NCBI RefSeq assembly: GCF_004795055.1
Contig: NZ_SSBJ01000005.1
Location: forward strand, 186,001-250,000
Length of the DNA stretch: 64,000 nt
From: Streptomyces sp. A1136
GTDB taxonomy: Bacteria > Actinomycetota > Actinomycetes > Streptomycetales > Streptomycetaceae
Reading direction: 5' to 3'
Shown in pieces: positions 27,959-36,760 of the stretch. Below the pieces are notes generated by a model, which ran no database searches, had not been told where the DNA came from, and saw only the letters and a list, made by a program, of their open reading frames with translations. Every line of letters starts with the position of its first letter. The stretch's first letter is position 1. The position numbers were made by a program, and so were the translations under genes.

Positions 27959-29389
27959 TCAGCCGCGGTACGTCTCCAGCAGCCTCAACCAGATCTCGCT
28001 GACCGTCGGGAACGCCGGAACCGCGTGCCAGAGCCGGCTGATCGGCACCTCGCCCGCGACGGCGATGGTCGCCGCGTGCAGGAGTTCCGCCGCGCCCGGA
28101 CCGACGAAGGTGGCGCCGAGCAGCACCTCCCGGTCCAGGTCGACGACCATCCGGGCCCGGCCCGGGTACGGGTCGGCGTACAGGCCCGCGCCCGAGACCT
28201 TGCCGAGGTCGTAGTCGACGGCGCGGACGCGGTGGCCCGCCTTCTGTGCCTCGGCCAGCGTCAGGCCCACGGCCGCCGCCTCGGGGTCGGTGAACACCGC
28301 CTGCGGGAGGGCGGCGGTGTCGGCGGTCGCCGTGTGCGCGCCCCAGCGGCCGGTGTCGGCCGGTTCCTCGCCGGCCGCGCGGGCGGCGATGAGGGCGCCG
28401 GCGATCCGGGCCTGGTACTTGCCCTGGTGGGTGAGCAGTGCGCGGTGGTTGACGTCCCCGACGGCGTAGAGCCAGTCGTGGCCGGGGACCCGGCAGCTGT
28501 CGTCGACACCGATCCAGTCGCCGGGAACCAGGCCGACGGTGTCGAGCCCGATGTCGTCGGTGCGCGGGGCGCGGCCGGTCGCCATCAGCAGTTCGTCGCC
28601 CTCCACGGTCTCGCCGCCCTCCAGCACGACGGTGACGGGCCCGGTCGTCCCGTCCCGTACGACCGCTTCCACGGCGACGTCCGTACGGATCTCCGCGCCG
28701 GCCTCGCGCAACGCCTCGGCGACCAGTTCCCCGGCGAACGGCTCCATGCGCGGCAGCAGTCCCGAGCCGCGTACGAGGACGGTGACGCGGGAGCCGAGGG
28801 CCTGCCAGGCGGTGGCCATCTCGGCGGCGACCACCGAGCCGCCGACGATCAGCAGCCGCCCCGGTGCCTGACGGGCGGAGGTCGCCTCCCGACTGGTCCA
28901 CGGACGGGCCCCGGCGATCCCGGGGAGCTTGGGGATCACGGCTCGGGTACCCGTCGCCACCACCACTGCGTGGCGGGCCGTGAGGACGTGGTGCTCGCCC
29001 TCGGGGCTTGTGACGGCGACCTTGCGGACGCCGTAGAGCCGGCCGTGGCCCCGGTACACATGGGCGCCGATGGAGTCGAGCCAGTCGATTTGGCCCTCGT
29101 CCTTCCAGTCCCCGGTCCAGTAGTCCCGGTGGGCGTACACCGCCTCCGCGTCGAGGGGCCCTCCGACCGCCGCCGCCAGGCCGGGGACCCTGCGCGCGTC
29201 GGCCCGGGCCAGCACCGGGCGCAGCAACGCCTTGCTCGGGATGCACGCCCAGTACGAGCACTCCCCGCCCACCAGCTCGCTCTCCACCAGGGCCGTGGTG
29301 AGCCCGGCGGCCCGGGTCCGGTCCACGATGTTCTCGCCCGCCGGTCCCCCGCCGAGCACTACCACGTCGTATTCCACCGCTTCAGTCAT
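27959..29389 (-). CDS. pyridine nucleotide-disulfide oxidoreductase (class I, mercuric reductase-like)
   Basis: The 476-residue protein has an N-terminal FAD motif (VVVLGGGPAGENI, residues 9-21) and a redox-active C-x4-C pair at Cys44 and Cys49. It also has an NAD(P) motif LLIVGGSVVAAEMA, the second FAD motif LYAVGDVNHRALLTHQGKY, and the C-terminal dimerisation domain with HAVPAFPTVSE, whose His-Glu pair is the catalytic acid-base. The sequence between the two Cys is SYWA instead of the usual LNVG. This group includes soluble reductases of unknown disulfide substrate. A thioredoxin gene lies 39 bases upstream on the same strand, so the two may act together. Confidence 0.92.
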   Translation of the reverse strand: MTEAVEYDVVVLGGGPAGENIVDRTRAAGLTTALVESELVGGECSYWACIPSKALLRPVLARADARRVPGLAAAVGGPLDAEAVYAHRDYWTGDWKDEGQIDWLDSIGAHVYRGHGRLYGVRKVAVTSPEGEHHVLTARHAVVVATGTRAVIPKLPGIAGARPWTSREATSARQAPGRLLIVGGSVVAAEMATAWQALGSRVTVLVRGSGLLPRMEPFAGELVAEALREAGAEIRTDVAVEAVVRDGTTGPVTVVLEGGETVEGDELLMATGRAPRTDDIGLDTVGLVPGDWIGVDDSCRVPGHDWLYAVGDVNHRALLTHQGKYQARIAGALIAARAAGEEPADTGRWGAHTATADTAALPQAVFTDPEAAAVGLTLAEAQKAGHRVRAVDYDLGKVSGAGLYADPYPGRARMVVDLDREVLLGATFVGPGAAELLHAATIAVAGEVPISRLWHAVPAFPTVSEIWLRLLETYRG

Positions 29390-29428
29390 GCGGCCAGTCT
29401 CGCCGCGAGCCGGCCGCCGCGGGTAATT

Positions 29429-29854
29429 TCACGCCTCCGGCGTGCCGGAAGTCCCCTGGTCGCCGCCCGTGCCGGAGCCATCCGCCCCCTCGGGCCGGTC
29501 CGAGGAGGCGATCTTGGCCCGGACCTCGTCCATGTCCAGGGCGCGGGCCTGCGCGATGAGGTCGGTCAACGTCGCCTCGGGGAGCGCGCCGGGCTGCGCG
29601 AAGATCGCCACCTGGTCCCGGACGATCATCAGGGTCGGGATGGAGGTGATCTGGAAGGCGCCGGCCAGCTCCTGCTGCGCCTCGGTGTCGACCTTCGCGA
29701 AGAGCAGGTCCGGGTTGGCCTCGGCCACCTTCTCGTAGACCGGCGCGAACTGCAGGCAGGGCCGGCACCAGCCCGCCCAGAAGTCGATCAGCACGAACGG
29801 GTTCTCGCTGACCGTCCGGTCGAAGTTCTCTTTGGTGAGCTCGACTGTCGCCAC
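29429..29854 (-). CDS. thioredoxin
   Basis: This 141-residue protein has the thioredoxin active site WCRPC, with Cys30 and Cys33, in WAGWCRPCLQFAPVYEKVA. The usual GP is replaced by RP, which should shift its redox potential. The cis-Pro motif is SIPTLM. A Gly/Glu/Asp-rich tail of about 25 residues follows the domain. The GTG at 29854 fits a GGAGG about 10 bases upstream. It precedes the disulfide oxidoreductase gene on the same strand, so cotranscription is likely. Confidence 0.93.
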   Translation of the reverse strand: MATVELTKENFDRTVSENPFVLIDFWAGWCRPCLQFAPVYEKVAEANPDLLFAKVDTEAQQELAGAFQITSIPTLMIVRDQVAIFAQPGALPEATLTDLIAQARALDMDEVRAKIASSDRPEGADGSGTGGDQGTSGTPEA

Positions 29855-29968
29855 GGTGACCAAGCCTCCTGATAGCCGGTTGTCCTGCGTGAACCAACGA
29901 TCCGCCCCGCGCATTCCGCCGGCGCGGCGACCCGCCCGCGATCCCCGGCGCAAGCAGCGGGAGCCGGC

Positions 29969-31408
29969 CTAGAACGGATGGGCGGGCGCCGTCGAGCGGA
30001 GGGTGGTCCAGCGCAGTTCGGTGAAGGCTTCGACGTTCGCCTCGCCGCCGAAGCGGGCTCCCGTGCCCGACGCGCCGACCCCGCCGAAGGGGGCCACGGC
30101 CTCGTCGTTGACCGTCTGGTCGTTCACGTGGGCGATACCGGTGGGGATGCGACCGGCCAGGTCGAGCCCGTGCGCCGCGTCGCAGGTGACGATCCCGAGG
30201 GAGAGCCCGTACGGGCCCGCCGAGGCCAGCGCCACCGCCTCCTCCTCCGTCGCGAAGGACCGTACGGGCGCCACTGGACCGAAGACCTCCTCCGTGTAGG
30301 CGGGGCAGTCGTCGGACACGCCCGCCAGCACCGTCGGCCGGTAGAACAGGTCGCGGTGGCTGCCGCCCGCCACCACCTTGGCGCCCTGCTCGGCACTCGC
30401 CTCCACCAGGGCATGGACCCGCTCCACCTGGTCCCGGTCGATGAGCGGCCCCAGGTGCACCCGCTCGCGGTACGGGTCACCCACAAGGAGCGCCTCCGCG
30501 CGCGCGGCGAGCCGCTCGACGTACTCGTCGTACAGGGAGGCGTGCACCAGGTGGCGCCCCGCCGTCATGCAGATCTGGCCCTGGTGGAAGAAGGAACCCC
30601 AGGAAGCCTGCGCCACGGCGGCCTCCACATCGGCGTCCTCAAGCACGACGAGGGCCGAGTTCCCACCCAACTCCAAGTGCGCGCGAGTGAGGTGCCGACC
30701 GGCCAGCTCCCCGACGGACCGCCCGGCGGCGGTCGAGCCGGTGAACGACACCACCCGCACCCGGGGATCGGCGACGACCGCCGCCCCCGTCGCGGCCCCT
30801 CCGGGCAGCACGTGCAGCAGCCCCGCCGGGAGCCCCGCCGCGGCGAACACCGCGGCGAGGGCGATGCCGCCGCAGACGGCGGTGCGCGGGTCGGGCTTGA
30901 GGAGCACCGCGTTGCCCAGCGCGAGGGCCGGGGCGACCGAACGGATCGACAGGATCAGCGGCGCGTTGAACGGCGCGATGACCCCGACCACCCCGGCCGG
31001 CACCCGGCGGGTGAAGGACAACCGGGGCGCCTCGCTGGGCAGGACCTGGCCGGTCGGACGGGAAGCGAGTGCGGCGGCCTCGTAGCACTCCTGCGCGGCG
31101 ACGTGCAGCTCGAAGTCGGCCTTGCCGGGTATGGAGCCCGACTCCCGCACCAGCCAGTCCCGCAACTCGTCGGCGTGGGCCGCGAACAGGTCCCCGGCGC
31201 GGCGCAGCACGGCCGCGCGCTCCTGGTGGGTGGCACCGGCCCAGTCACGCTGCGCGGCCCGGGCGCGCACCGCGGCCTCGGCGACGTCGACGGGCGCGGC
31301 GAGGTCGAAGGTGGCGAGGGTACACCCGGTGGCGGGTTCGACGACCGGGGCGGTGCCGCCGGTCAGGGTGGGTCCGTCCTGCCAGAGCGTCGGGTCGAGG
31401 AGCGGCAT
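29969..31408 (-). CDS. aldehyde dehydrogenase, benzaldehyde dehydrogenase-like
   Basis: The 479-residue NAD(P)-dependent aldehyde dehydrogenase has the general base Glu246 in ELGGNSALVV and the nucleophile Cys280 in FFHQGQICMTAGR. It also has the coenzyme loop SFTGSTAAGR (221-230) and EEVFGPVAPV. The GQICM(T/A)xGR string is typical of benzaldehyde and related aromatic aldehyde dehydrogenases. The ATG at 31408 has GGAGG 9 bases upstream. A thiolase gene of aromatic-degradation type lies 216 bases upstream, suggesting a catabolic role, but no ring-cleavage gene is in view. Confidence 0.9.
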   Translation of the reverse strand: MPLLDPTLWQDGPTLTGGTAPVVEPATGCTLATFDLAAPVDVAEAAVRARAAQRDWAGATHQERAAVLRRAGDLFAAHADELRDWLVRESGSIPGKADFELHVAAQECYEAAALASRPTGQVLPSEAPRLSFTRRVPAGVVGVIAPFNAPLILSIRSVAPALALGNAVLLKPDPRTAVCGGIALAAVFAAAGLPAGLLHVLPGGAATGAAVVADPRVRVVSFTGSTAAGRSVGELAGRHLTRAHLELGGNSALVVLEDADVEAAVAQASWGSFFHQGQICMTAGRHLVHASLYDEYVERLAARAEALLVGDPYRERVHLGPLIDRDQVERVHALVEASAEQGAKVVAGGSHRDLFYRPTVLAGVSDDCPAYTEEVFGPVAPVRSFATEEEAVALASAGPYGLSLGIVTCDAAHGLDLAGRIPTGIAHVNDQTVNDEAVAPFGGVGASGTGARFGGEANVEAFTELRWTTLRSTAPAHPF

Positions 31409-31624
31409 GGCGCGGGGCCTCCGGGTCTGGGATGGGGGGCGGCAGCACGCGCCATCGTGCCAGACCCGGGGCGGCACTTCTGTTCAGTTATTGGGCAGTT
31501 GAGGGGCCGCCCTGACCGGAAATGATCGACGGGCGGCCGACTCGGCGCTCCGGGCGGCCGACGCTCCGGGAGGCTCGGCGCCGGAGGGGTCGGCACTCCG
31601 GGGGCCTGCGCCCCGAAGGGCGGC

Positions 31625-32824
31625 TCAGCGCTCCAGGACCAGCGCGATGCCCTGCCCGACGCCGATGCACAGCGCCGCCATACCCGTACCGGAGCCCGCC
31701 GCCGCGAGCTGGTGTGCGACGGAGCCCGCCAGCCGGGCGCCCGACGCGCCGAGCGGGTGCCCGATGGCGATCGCGCCGCCGCGCGGGTTGACCACGGCCG
31801 GGTCCAGCTCCGGCCAGGCCGCCAGACAGCCCAACGCCTGCGCGGCGAAGGCCTCGTTGAGTTCCAGCACGGACAGGTCGGTCAGAGCCCGGCCGGCCTT
31901 GGCGAGCGCCCGCTGGACGGCCTCCACCGGGCCGAGCCCGAACAACTGCGGCTCGATCCCCGTGACGGCGCTCGCACTGATGCGGGCCAGCGGCTCCCGA
32001 CCGGTGGCCGCGAGCCCGGCCTCGTCCGTCAGCAGCAGGGCCGCCGCCCCGTCGTTGAGCGGTGAGGCGTTGCCCGCGGTCACGGTGCCGGAGCCGTCCG
32101 TCCGGAACGCGGGCTTCAACCGGGCCATGGCCTCCGGCGTGGATCCCTCCCGGATGGACTCGTCCCGTACCAGGTCCACGCCCGCGTACGGGACGACCTC
32201 GGTGTCGTAGAGCCCCCCGGCCCAGGCGGCGGCCGCCTTGCGGTGGCTCTCCAGGGCGAACAGGTCCTGCGCCTCGCGCGTGACGGCGTACTTGTCCGCG
32301 ACGAGTTCGGCGCCTTCACCGAGCGAGCCGGTCCACTCCGCCGGCATGGCGGGGTTGGTCATCCGCCACCCCAGGGTGGTGGACCACATCTGCTGGTGCC
32401 CGGCCGGAAAGGCCCGCTCGGGCTTCTGGACCACCCACGGGGCACGGGACATCGACTCCACGCCGCCCGCGATGGCGACGGAGGCGTCACCGACCGCGAT
32501 GGCGCGTGCGGCCTGGATCACGGCTTCCAGGCCGGACCCGCAGAGCCGGTTCACGGTGACCCCGGGGACGGACACGGGCAGCCCGGCGAGCAGCACCGCC
32601 ATGCGCGCGACGTCGCGGTTATCCTCGCCCGCGCCGTTGGCGTCGCCGAAGACGACGTCGTCGATACGGGCCGGGTCGAGGTCGGGCGTACGGTCCACCA
32701 GCGCGCGCACCACGTGGGCCGCCAGGTCGTCCGGGCGGACGCCGGCGAGTGCCCCGCCGAACTTGCCGATCGGGGTGCGGACGGCGTCGACGACGTATAC
32801 GTCGCGGACGGTGCGGATGCTCAT
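31625..32824 (-). CDS. acetyl-CoA acyltransferase (thiolase), beta-ketoadipyl-CoA type
   Basis: This 399-residue thiolase has the nucleophile Cys95 in VNRLCGSGLEAV, the His loop AIGHPLGASGARL, and the C-terminal ALCIGVGQGIALVLER with its second Cys. The segment GEDNRDVARMAVLLAGLP and the PLNDGAAALLL region match 3-oxoadipyl-CoA thiolases (PcaF type) well, so cleavage of beta-ketoadipyl-CoA or a similar 3-oxoacyl-CoA is likely. AGGAGA lies 6 bases before the ATG. No pcaI/pcaJ transferase gene is adjacent, so the assignment is to subfamily only. Confidence 0.9.
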   Translation of the reverse strand: MSIRTVRDVYVVDAVRTPIGKFGGALAGVRPDDLAAHVVRALVDRTPDLDPARIDDVVFGDANGAGEDNRDVARMAVLLAGLPVSVPGVTVNRLCGSGLEAVIQAARAIAVGDASVAIAGGVESMSRAPWVVQKPERAFPAGHQQMWSTTLGWRMTNPAMPAEWTGSLGEGAELVADKYAVTREAQDLFALESHRKAAAAWAGGLYDTEVVPYAGVDLVRDESIREGSTPEAMARLKPAFRTDGSGTVTAGNASPLNDGAAALLLTDEAGLAATGREPLARISASAVTGIEPQLFGLGPVEAVQRALAKAGRALTDLSVLELNEAFAAQALGCLAAWPELDPAVVNPRGGAIAIGHPLGASGARLAGSVAHQLAAAGSGTGMAALCIGVGQGIALVLER

Positions 32825-33039
32825 GGGGTCTCTCCTGGGCGGATCCGTACGGGCGGTGCCGCGCCGGCGCCGGTGTCGGCGCCGGCGCGCGGCGCCGGTC
32901 ACGCCCGGATGGGGCGCGCCCGCAGTCTCCGTCCGCCGATCACCGCCTGTCAACGGCCCACGGGGGCCGGAGGGGGCTGAGGGCGGTCAGCGATCCGTGG
33001 GGCGGGTGGGACAGGTGGGACGGCCGTGGCGGTCCGGGC

Positions 33040-34125
33040 TCAGGTGGACTCGCGCCGGATCGCCACGGCCGTCATCAGGTCGCGCCGTTCGGCGATCTCC
33101 GAGGGCTCCCGCACCGCACGGTCGACCAGTGCCGCCAGGTGGTCCCCGGTGGGCATCCCGATCCGGACGGTGCTGAGCCTGGGCCGCAGCAGCCGTCCGA
33201 GCAGCAGGTCGTCGGCGCCCATCACGGCCACGTCCTCGGGTACCCGCAGACCGGCGTCCTGGAGGGCCCGCATCAGGAGCATCGCGTACTCGTCGTTGAA
33301 GGCGAAGGCGGCCTCCAGCCCCAGCGACCGCCAGCGGGCCGCGAGCGCCGCCGCCGACTCCTCGGTGTAGGCCAGCGGCAGCGGCTCCACCCGGGCGCCG
33401 GCCACCGAGCGGGCGCCGGCCAGCCGGGGGCCCGAGAACGATCCCAGCCCCTCCTCCTCCGGGACGATCACCCCGATCCGGCGCCGGCCCCGCTCGACGA
33501 GGTGGGCGGCGGCCCGGGCACCGACTTCCGCCTGGTCCATGAGCAGCGCGTGCGCCCCCGGCACCCGTTCCGGCCCCAGCGTGATCACCGCCCGGGCGCC
33601 GGCCCGCTTGAGCGTGGCGACGTTGCGTGCGGAGAGGGCGATCCCGCCCGGCGAGATCACCGCGACCGGGCGGAGTTCGGCCCAGGCGCGAGCCGTCTCG
33701 TCGCCGGTGAGACCGAGGCCGCCGTACTGGACCACGGTGTAGTCGAGGCGGCGCAGGGCCCACTGGAGCTCGTTGAGGAAGGCGCTGTAGAGGCGGCCGA
33801 CGGGGACGTGGGAGGTCGGCAGCAGCACGATCCGGGTGTGCCCGGCGCGCAGGCTGCGGGCGGCGGCGTGCGGGACGTAGCCCAACTCCTCCGCGGCCTC
33901 GCGGACCTTGCGACGGGTCGGCTCGCTGATGCGCACGGCTTCCGCGTTGTTCAGCACGTACGAGACCGTCGCGCGTGACACGCCGGCGAGGCGGGCGACA
34001 TCGGCGCTGGTCGGCACGGACGGGGCCGGCACGGACGGGGCCGGCACGGACGCGGCCGGACCGTTCGGCGAACCGGCGTTCGCCGGGCGGATGTCCGCGG
34101 ATGGGATGTTCGGTGACTGAGGCAT
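33040..34125 (-). CDS. LacI family transcriptional regulator
   Basis: The 361-residue protein has a Pro/Ala/Ser-rich N-terminal stretch of about 38 residues, containing APSVP repeats encoded by a 15-bp tandem repeat. The LacI helix-turn-helix follows (TSADVARLAGVSRATVSYVLNN), then a periplasmic-binding-protein-like ligand domain. LacI regulators usually repress sugar or catabolic genes until a ligand binds. The upstream 34198-34222 palindrome and the decayed MFS gene beyond it suggest that it once controlled that transporter. The ATG at 34125 has only a weak ribosome site; an internal start after the Pro-rich stretch is possible. Confidence 0.9.
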   Translation of the reverse strand: MPQSPNIPSADIRPANAGSPNGPAASVPAPSVPAPSVPTSADVARLAGVSRATVSYVLNNAEAVRISEPTRRKVREAAEELGYVPHAAARSLRAGHTRIVLLPTSHVPVGRLYSAFLNELQWALRRLDYTVVQYGGLGLTGDETARAWAELRPVAVISPGGIALSARNVATLKRAGARAVITLGPERVPGAHALLMDQAEVGARAAAHLVERGRRRIGVIVPEEEGLGSFSGPRLAGARSVAGARVEPLPLAYTEESAAALAARWRSLGLEAAFAFNDEYAMLLMRALQDAGLRVPEDVAVMGADDLLLGRLLRPRLSTVRIGMPTGDHLAALVDRAVREPSEIAERRDLMTAVAIRREST

Positions 34126-34197
34126 TGCCCCGGCATCTTTCCAGACCGGTTGCGTCCGGGGGCCGGCGGATGGCGCGAAACGACTGCTACACCGTGG

Positions 34198-34222
34198 TTA
34201 CACGTTTCATTGACACGTGTAA
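34198..34222. promoter_or_regulatory. palindromic operator overlapping a -35 box
   Basis: TTACACG and CGTGTAA form a perfect inverted repeat around an 11-base spacer. A TTGACA (34210-34215) lies inside it, with TACGTG 17 bases downstream as a weak -10 on the plus strand. The site lies 73 bases from the LacI start and just ahead of the decayed MFS gene, so it is the best candidate for the LacI operator. Confidence 0.6.
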
Positions 34223-34235
34223 ATATAGGAACTAC

Positions 34236-34424
34236 GTGGTCTGCTGTCCCTGCTCCCCCTCGGCAACACCGCCTTGTACGCGCTGTGCGGGCGTCGCCGG
34301 CATCCTGCTCGCGCTCCACATCGAGGACATCGACCCGGCCCACACGGTCGCCGACTTCGGCCTGGTCGCGGGGGTCCCGGCGGTTTTCGCCACGGTCTCC
34401 AACCCGATCGTCGGCGCCCGGTGA
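34236..34424 (+). pseudogene. decayed MFS transporter (N-terminal remnant, frameshifted)
   Basis: One frame encodes LLSLLPLGNTALYALCG and an adjacent frame encodes AGVAGILLALHIEDIDPAHT, then ADFGLVAGVPAVFATVSNPI and GAR-stop. Joined, these read as the first two membrane segments and motif A region of an MFS transporter of the actinobacterial type next to LacI regulators. A one-base frameshift near 34290 splits them, and the frame stops at 34424 where a roughly 400-residue protein would continue. No intact transporter sequence follows before the next gene. Confidence 0.65.
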
Positions 34425-34556
34425 GGCCGATCCGCGGGGTGCGGTGACCCGCGGCGGCCCGCCTTTCCCCGCGCATGGCGGACGGCCCGATTGGCACGCA
34501 CGCCGACGTATGCGACGTGCCCCACGACAAGAACACCGACGAGAGGGGAAGTCACA

Positions 34557-35151
34557 GTGATACTGCACGGCCGGACTTGGGGAGACGGCGGTCGCGCCCT
34601 GGCCGAGCTCGGTTACCGCGTCATCGCCGTGGACCTACGGGGCCACGGGGTGAGCGGACGGGGTGAGTACAGCCCCCGGGCCTTCGCCGACGACTTAATC
34701 GAAACCCTGCCCACCGGCGCCGACTTGGCCTTGGGCCATTCCCTCGGCGGCCTCGCGCTGTCGCCGGCCGGTGGATCGCCTCAACCCGAAGCGTGCCGTC
34801 TTCTGTGACCCGGCTTGGTACCCGGCCGCGGCGGAAGGGTTCGGCCCGCAGGCGTTCGCACGGTTCAAGGCGACGGCGAGCAAGGAACAGGTGCGGGCGA
34901 TGAACCCGCGCTGGGAGGAGGTCGACGTGGAGATCGAGTTGGAGACCCTGGCGGTGTGGGACGATGCCACGGCCTCGTCCCCGACGGAACTGTCCGGTGC
35001 CGGCCTCCTCCCGGCGGGACCGGTCGTCCCGCCCCTCGTCCAGCTCGCCGACCCCTGCTTCCCGATCTCACCGGAACGCGCGACGCTCCTACGCCAACGC
35101 GGCTTCGAGATCCGCCCGGTCCCGGCAGCGGGTCTAAAGAGGCCGAGGTGA
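34557..35151 (+). pseudogene. alpha/beta hydrolase broken by a frameshift
   Basis: From a GTG at 34557 the frame encodes ILHGRTWGDGG, YRVIAVDLRGHGVSG and the nucleophile elbow LGHSLGGLALS, all typical of alpha/beta hydrolases. Near 34760-34775 the homologous sequence moves to another frame, continuing VDRLNPKRAVFCDPAWYP and then a helical part to the stop at 35151; that second frame lacks the elbow. The region between HGRTW and the next strand is also shorter than usual. Either a genuine pseudogene or a sequencing error could explain it. The stop abuts the left inverted repeat. Confidence 0.65.
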
Positions 35152-35153
35152 CT

Positions 35154-35403
35154 GGTGGGGTGGTGTGGGTTGGGTGGGGGCTTCGGGGGCGGTGTTCCCC
35201 TTGTCCGGGGCCCGGTGGTGTTGGGGGCTGGAACGGTCGGCAGGTTCCTTGAGGCGGGCGGCGTGGCCGGCCCCGTCGGAGTGTCAGGGGCGGGGCACGG
35301 GGCGGAGCCCCCGGAAAGGCCCCGAGCGCAGCGAAGGGGCACGGCCACGGCGTCGCAGATCGCTACGCGCTCCTCCCGTCAGGCGTCCGCAGCCCGTCAT
35401 GGG
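35154..35403. repeat. left copy of a long imperfect inverted repeat
   Basis: The reverse complement of this segment matches 36761-36938 over most of its length, including GACGGGCTGCGGACGCCTGA and AAGGAACCTGCCGACCGTTC. This copy has about 73 extra bases in the middle, a GC-rich piece with the string GGGGCTCCGCCCC. It begins 3 bases after the hydrolase stop and encodes the C-terminus of the DUF6194 gene. Confidence 0.9.
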
Positions 35404-35884
35404 GCGGGAGGAGCCCGCTGCCGTGCGGCTGGTCGTTCGGTGCGTGCCGCCTCGTGAACCTGCGACGCGCGGCTTCGTGCGCGCTCCGCAGGAGCGCCAC
35501 GACCGTCTCCGCCGTCCGCTCACCGGGATTGACGACGCAGACCCAACCGAGTGCGCCGTACACCGGGTGCGGGAGCACGCGGTCGACGGCGGCGAAGTCA
35601 TACGGTCCCTCGCCGGTGAGCTCCCGCACAGCGGCACGGTCCACCTGCACGTTCACCCTCCACCGCCCCGGCGCGTCAAGGTCGGAGGCCGTGTCGTCCG
35701 GGTAGTCCTTGGTGACGACCGTCCCGTACGGCTGGACGTTGCCGGGTACTTGCCGCCCGTCGGGGGCGTAGTAGAAGAACGCATCCCCCCAGGCCACCTC
35801 GGGGAGGTCGCCCCCCGGCTCCGGAAGGACAACGAGTGCGTCGGCGAAGCCCCGCACGGTCGTGATGACCTGTTCCATACTCAT
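35363..35884 (-). CDS. DUF6194 family protein
   Basis: The 173-residue protein begins MSMEQVITTVRGFADALVVL and contains AWGDAFFYYAPDG, GTVVTKDYPDD, DLDAPGRWRVNVQVD and PHPVYGALGWVCVVNPGE. This matches the DUF6194 family of small actinobacterial proteins, which resembles MmcQ/YjbR-like phage-type folds in length; no activity is established. Its last 15 or so codons and its stop lie within the left inverted repeat, so the C-terminus is probably not native to the family. A second ATG two codons in is also possible. It is divergent from the double MerR gene, with TTCAAG repeats between. Confidence 0.82.
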   Translation of the reverse strand: MSMEQVITTVRGFADALVVLPEPGGDLPEVAWGDAFFYYAPDGRQVPGNVQPYGTVVTKDYPDDTASDLDAPGRWRVNVQVDRAAVRELTGEGPYDFAAVDRVLPHPVYGALGWVCVVNPGERTAETVVALLRSAHEAARRRFTRRHAPNDQPHGSGLLPPHDGLRTPDGRSA

Positions 35885-35886
35885 GG

Positions 35887-35905
35887 TTCAAGCATTACCT
35901 TCAAG
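35887..35905. promoter_or_regulatory. paired TTCAAG motifs between DUF6194 and MerR genes
   Basis: TTCAAG occurs at 35887-35892 and 35900-35905, 13 bases apart, in the 40-base divergent gap. This is a likely site for the adjacent MerR-type regulator, which usually binds within its own promoter. Confidence 0.4.
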
Positions 35906-35924
35906 TGCTCATGTGGGGTTGGCC

Positions 35925-36662
35925 GTGCGCGAGCGAGAACTTCTGCGAACAGTCGATGTCGCACGCGAATCCGGTTACTCGGTGCAGCAGGTCCGCGATC
36001 TGGAGCGGCTCGGCGTCATTCCTCCCGCCGCCCGGTCAAGCAACGGGTACCGGTCCTACACGCCCCTCCACGTGCGGGCGCTGCGCGCCTACCGTGGACT
36101 GGCGGCGGCCGTGGGGCCCGTGGCGGCACGGCGGATGCTCGGGGAACTGAGAACGCGGCCGATCGCGGAGGCAGCCTCGGCCGTCAACGAGGCGCACGTA
36201 CGGCTCGCCCGGGAACGGGACGAGGCACTGCGCGCCCAAGAGGCATTGCGCGCCATCGAGGCGGAGACGGACGGCGCGGACCACGAGCTGGAGGGGGACG
36301 CCATGACGATCACCGAGCTCGCCGCAGCCCTCGGTCTGCGTCCGTCCACCCTCCGGTTCTGGGAGGAGGAAGGACTCGTCACCCCTGAGCGGGTGACGTC
36401 ACTTCGAGCACGTCGCTACGGTCTCCCCGCCATCGGGGCGGCCCGGATCGTCGCGGCCCTCCGAGGGGCCGGTTACGGCATTCCCGCAGTCCGGGAGGTC
36501 ATGGGCTCCCTCCACGAGATCGGCGGCCCGGAGGAGACCCGGCGCGTCCTGAGCCGCCGTCTCGATCAGATCGCCACGCGGACCGTCGCGCTAATGGAGG
36601 CCGGCGCGGACCTGGCAGCCGTCGTGATGTCCGCCGCCTCGGTGTCGAGTACACCCCCGTAG
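35925..36662 (+). CDS. regulator with two tandem MerR DNA-binding domains
   Basis: The 245-residue protein starts VRERELLRTVDVARESGYSV, a MerR helix-turn-helix with the wing RSSNGYRSYTPLHVRALRAY. After a helical linker rich in Glu and Arg, a second MerR domain begins at MTITELAAALGLRPSTLRFW and has its own wing RARRYGLPAIGAARIVAAL. MerR proteins normally have one such domain and dimerise through a coiled coil. GTG codons at 35913 and 35925 and a TTG at 35919 are all possible starts; none has a strong ribosome site. The protein lies within the inverted-repeat-bounded cassette. Confidence 0.82.
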   Translation: MRERELLRTVDVARESGYSVQQVRDLERLGVIPPAARSSNGYRSYTPLHVRALRAYRGLAAAVGPVAARRMLGELRTRPIAEAASAVNEAHVRLARERDEALRAQEALRAIEAETDGADHELEGDAMTITELAAALGLRPSTLRFWEEEGLVTPERVTSLRARRYGLPAIGAARIVAALRGAGYGIPAVREVMGSLHEIGGPEETRRVLSRRLDQIATRTVALMEAGADLAAVVMSAASVSSTPP

Positions 36663-36760
36663 CCGGCAGGCCGGCGCCGTCCATCCCCTCTGATGGCGGT
36701 CTGTTCACCGCCAGGGCACGTCAGCCCGACAGCGACCGACCGGTGGCGGCCTATGTCCGG

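Noticed and set aside
27093..29261. 722-codon frame for the phosphodiesterase extending over the oxidoreductase
   Set aside because: The fold begins at the GTG at 27857; the upstream part is a shadow of the flavin reductase gene.
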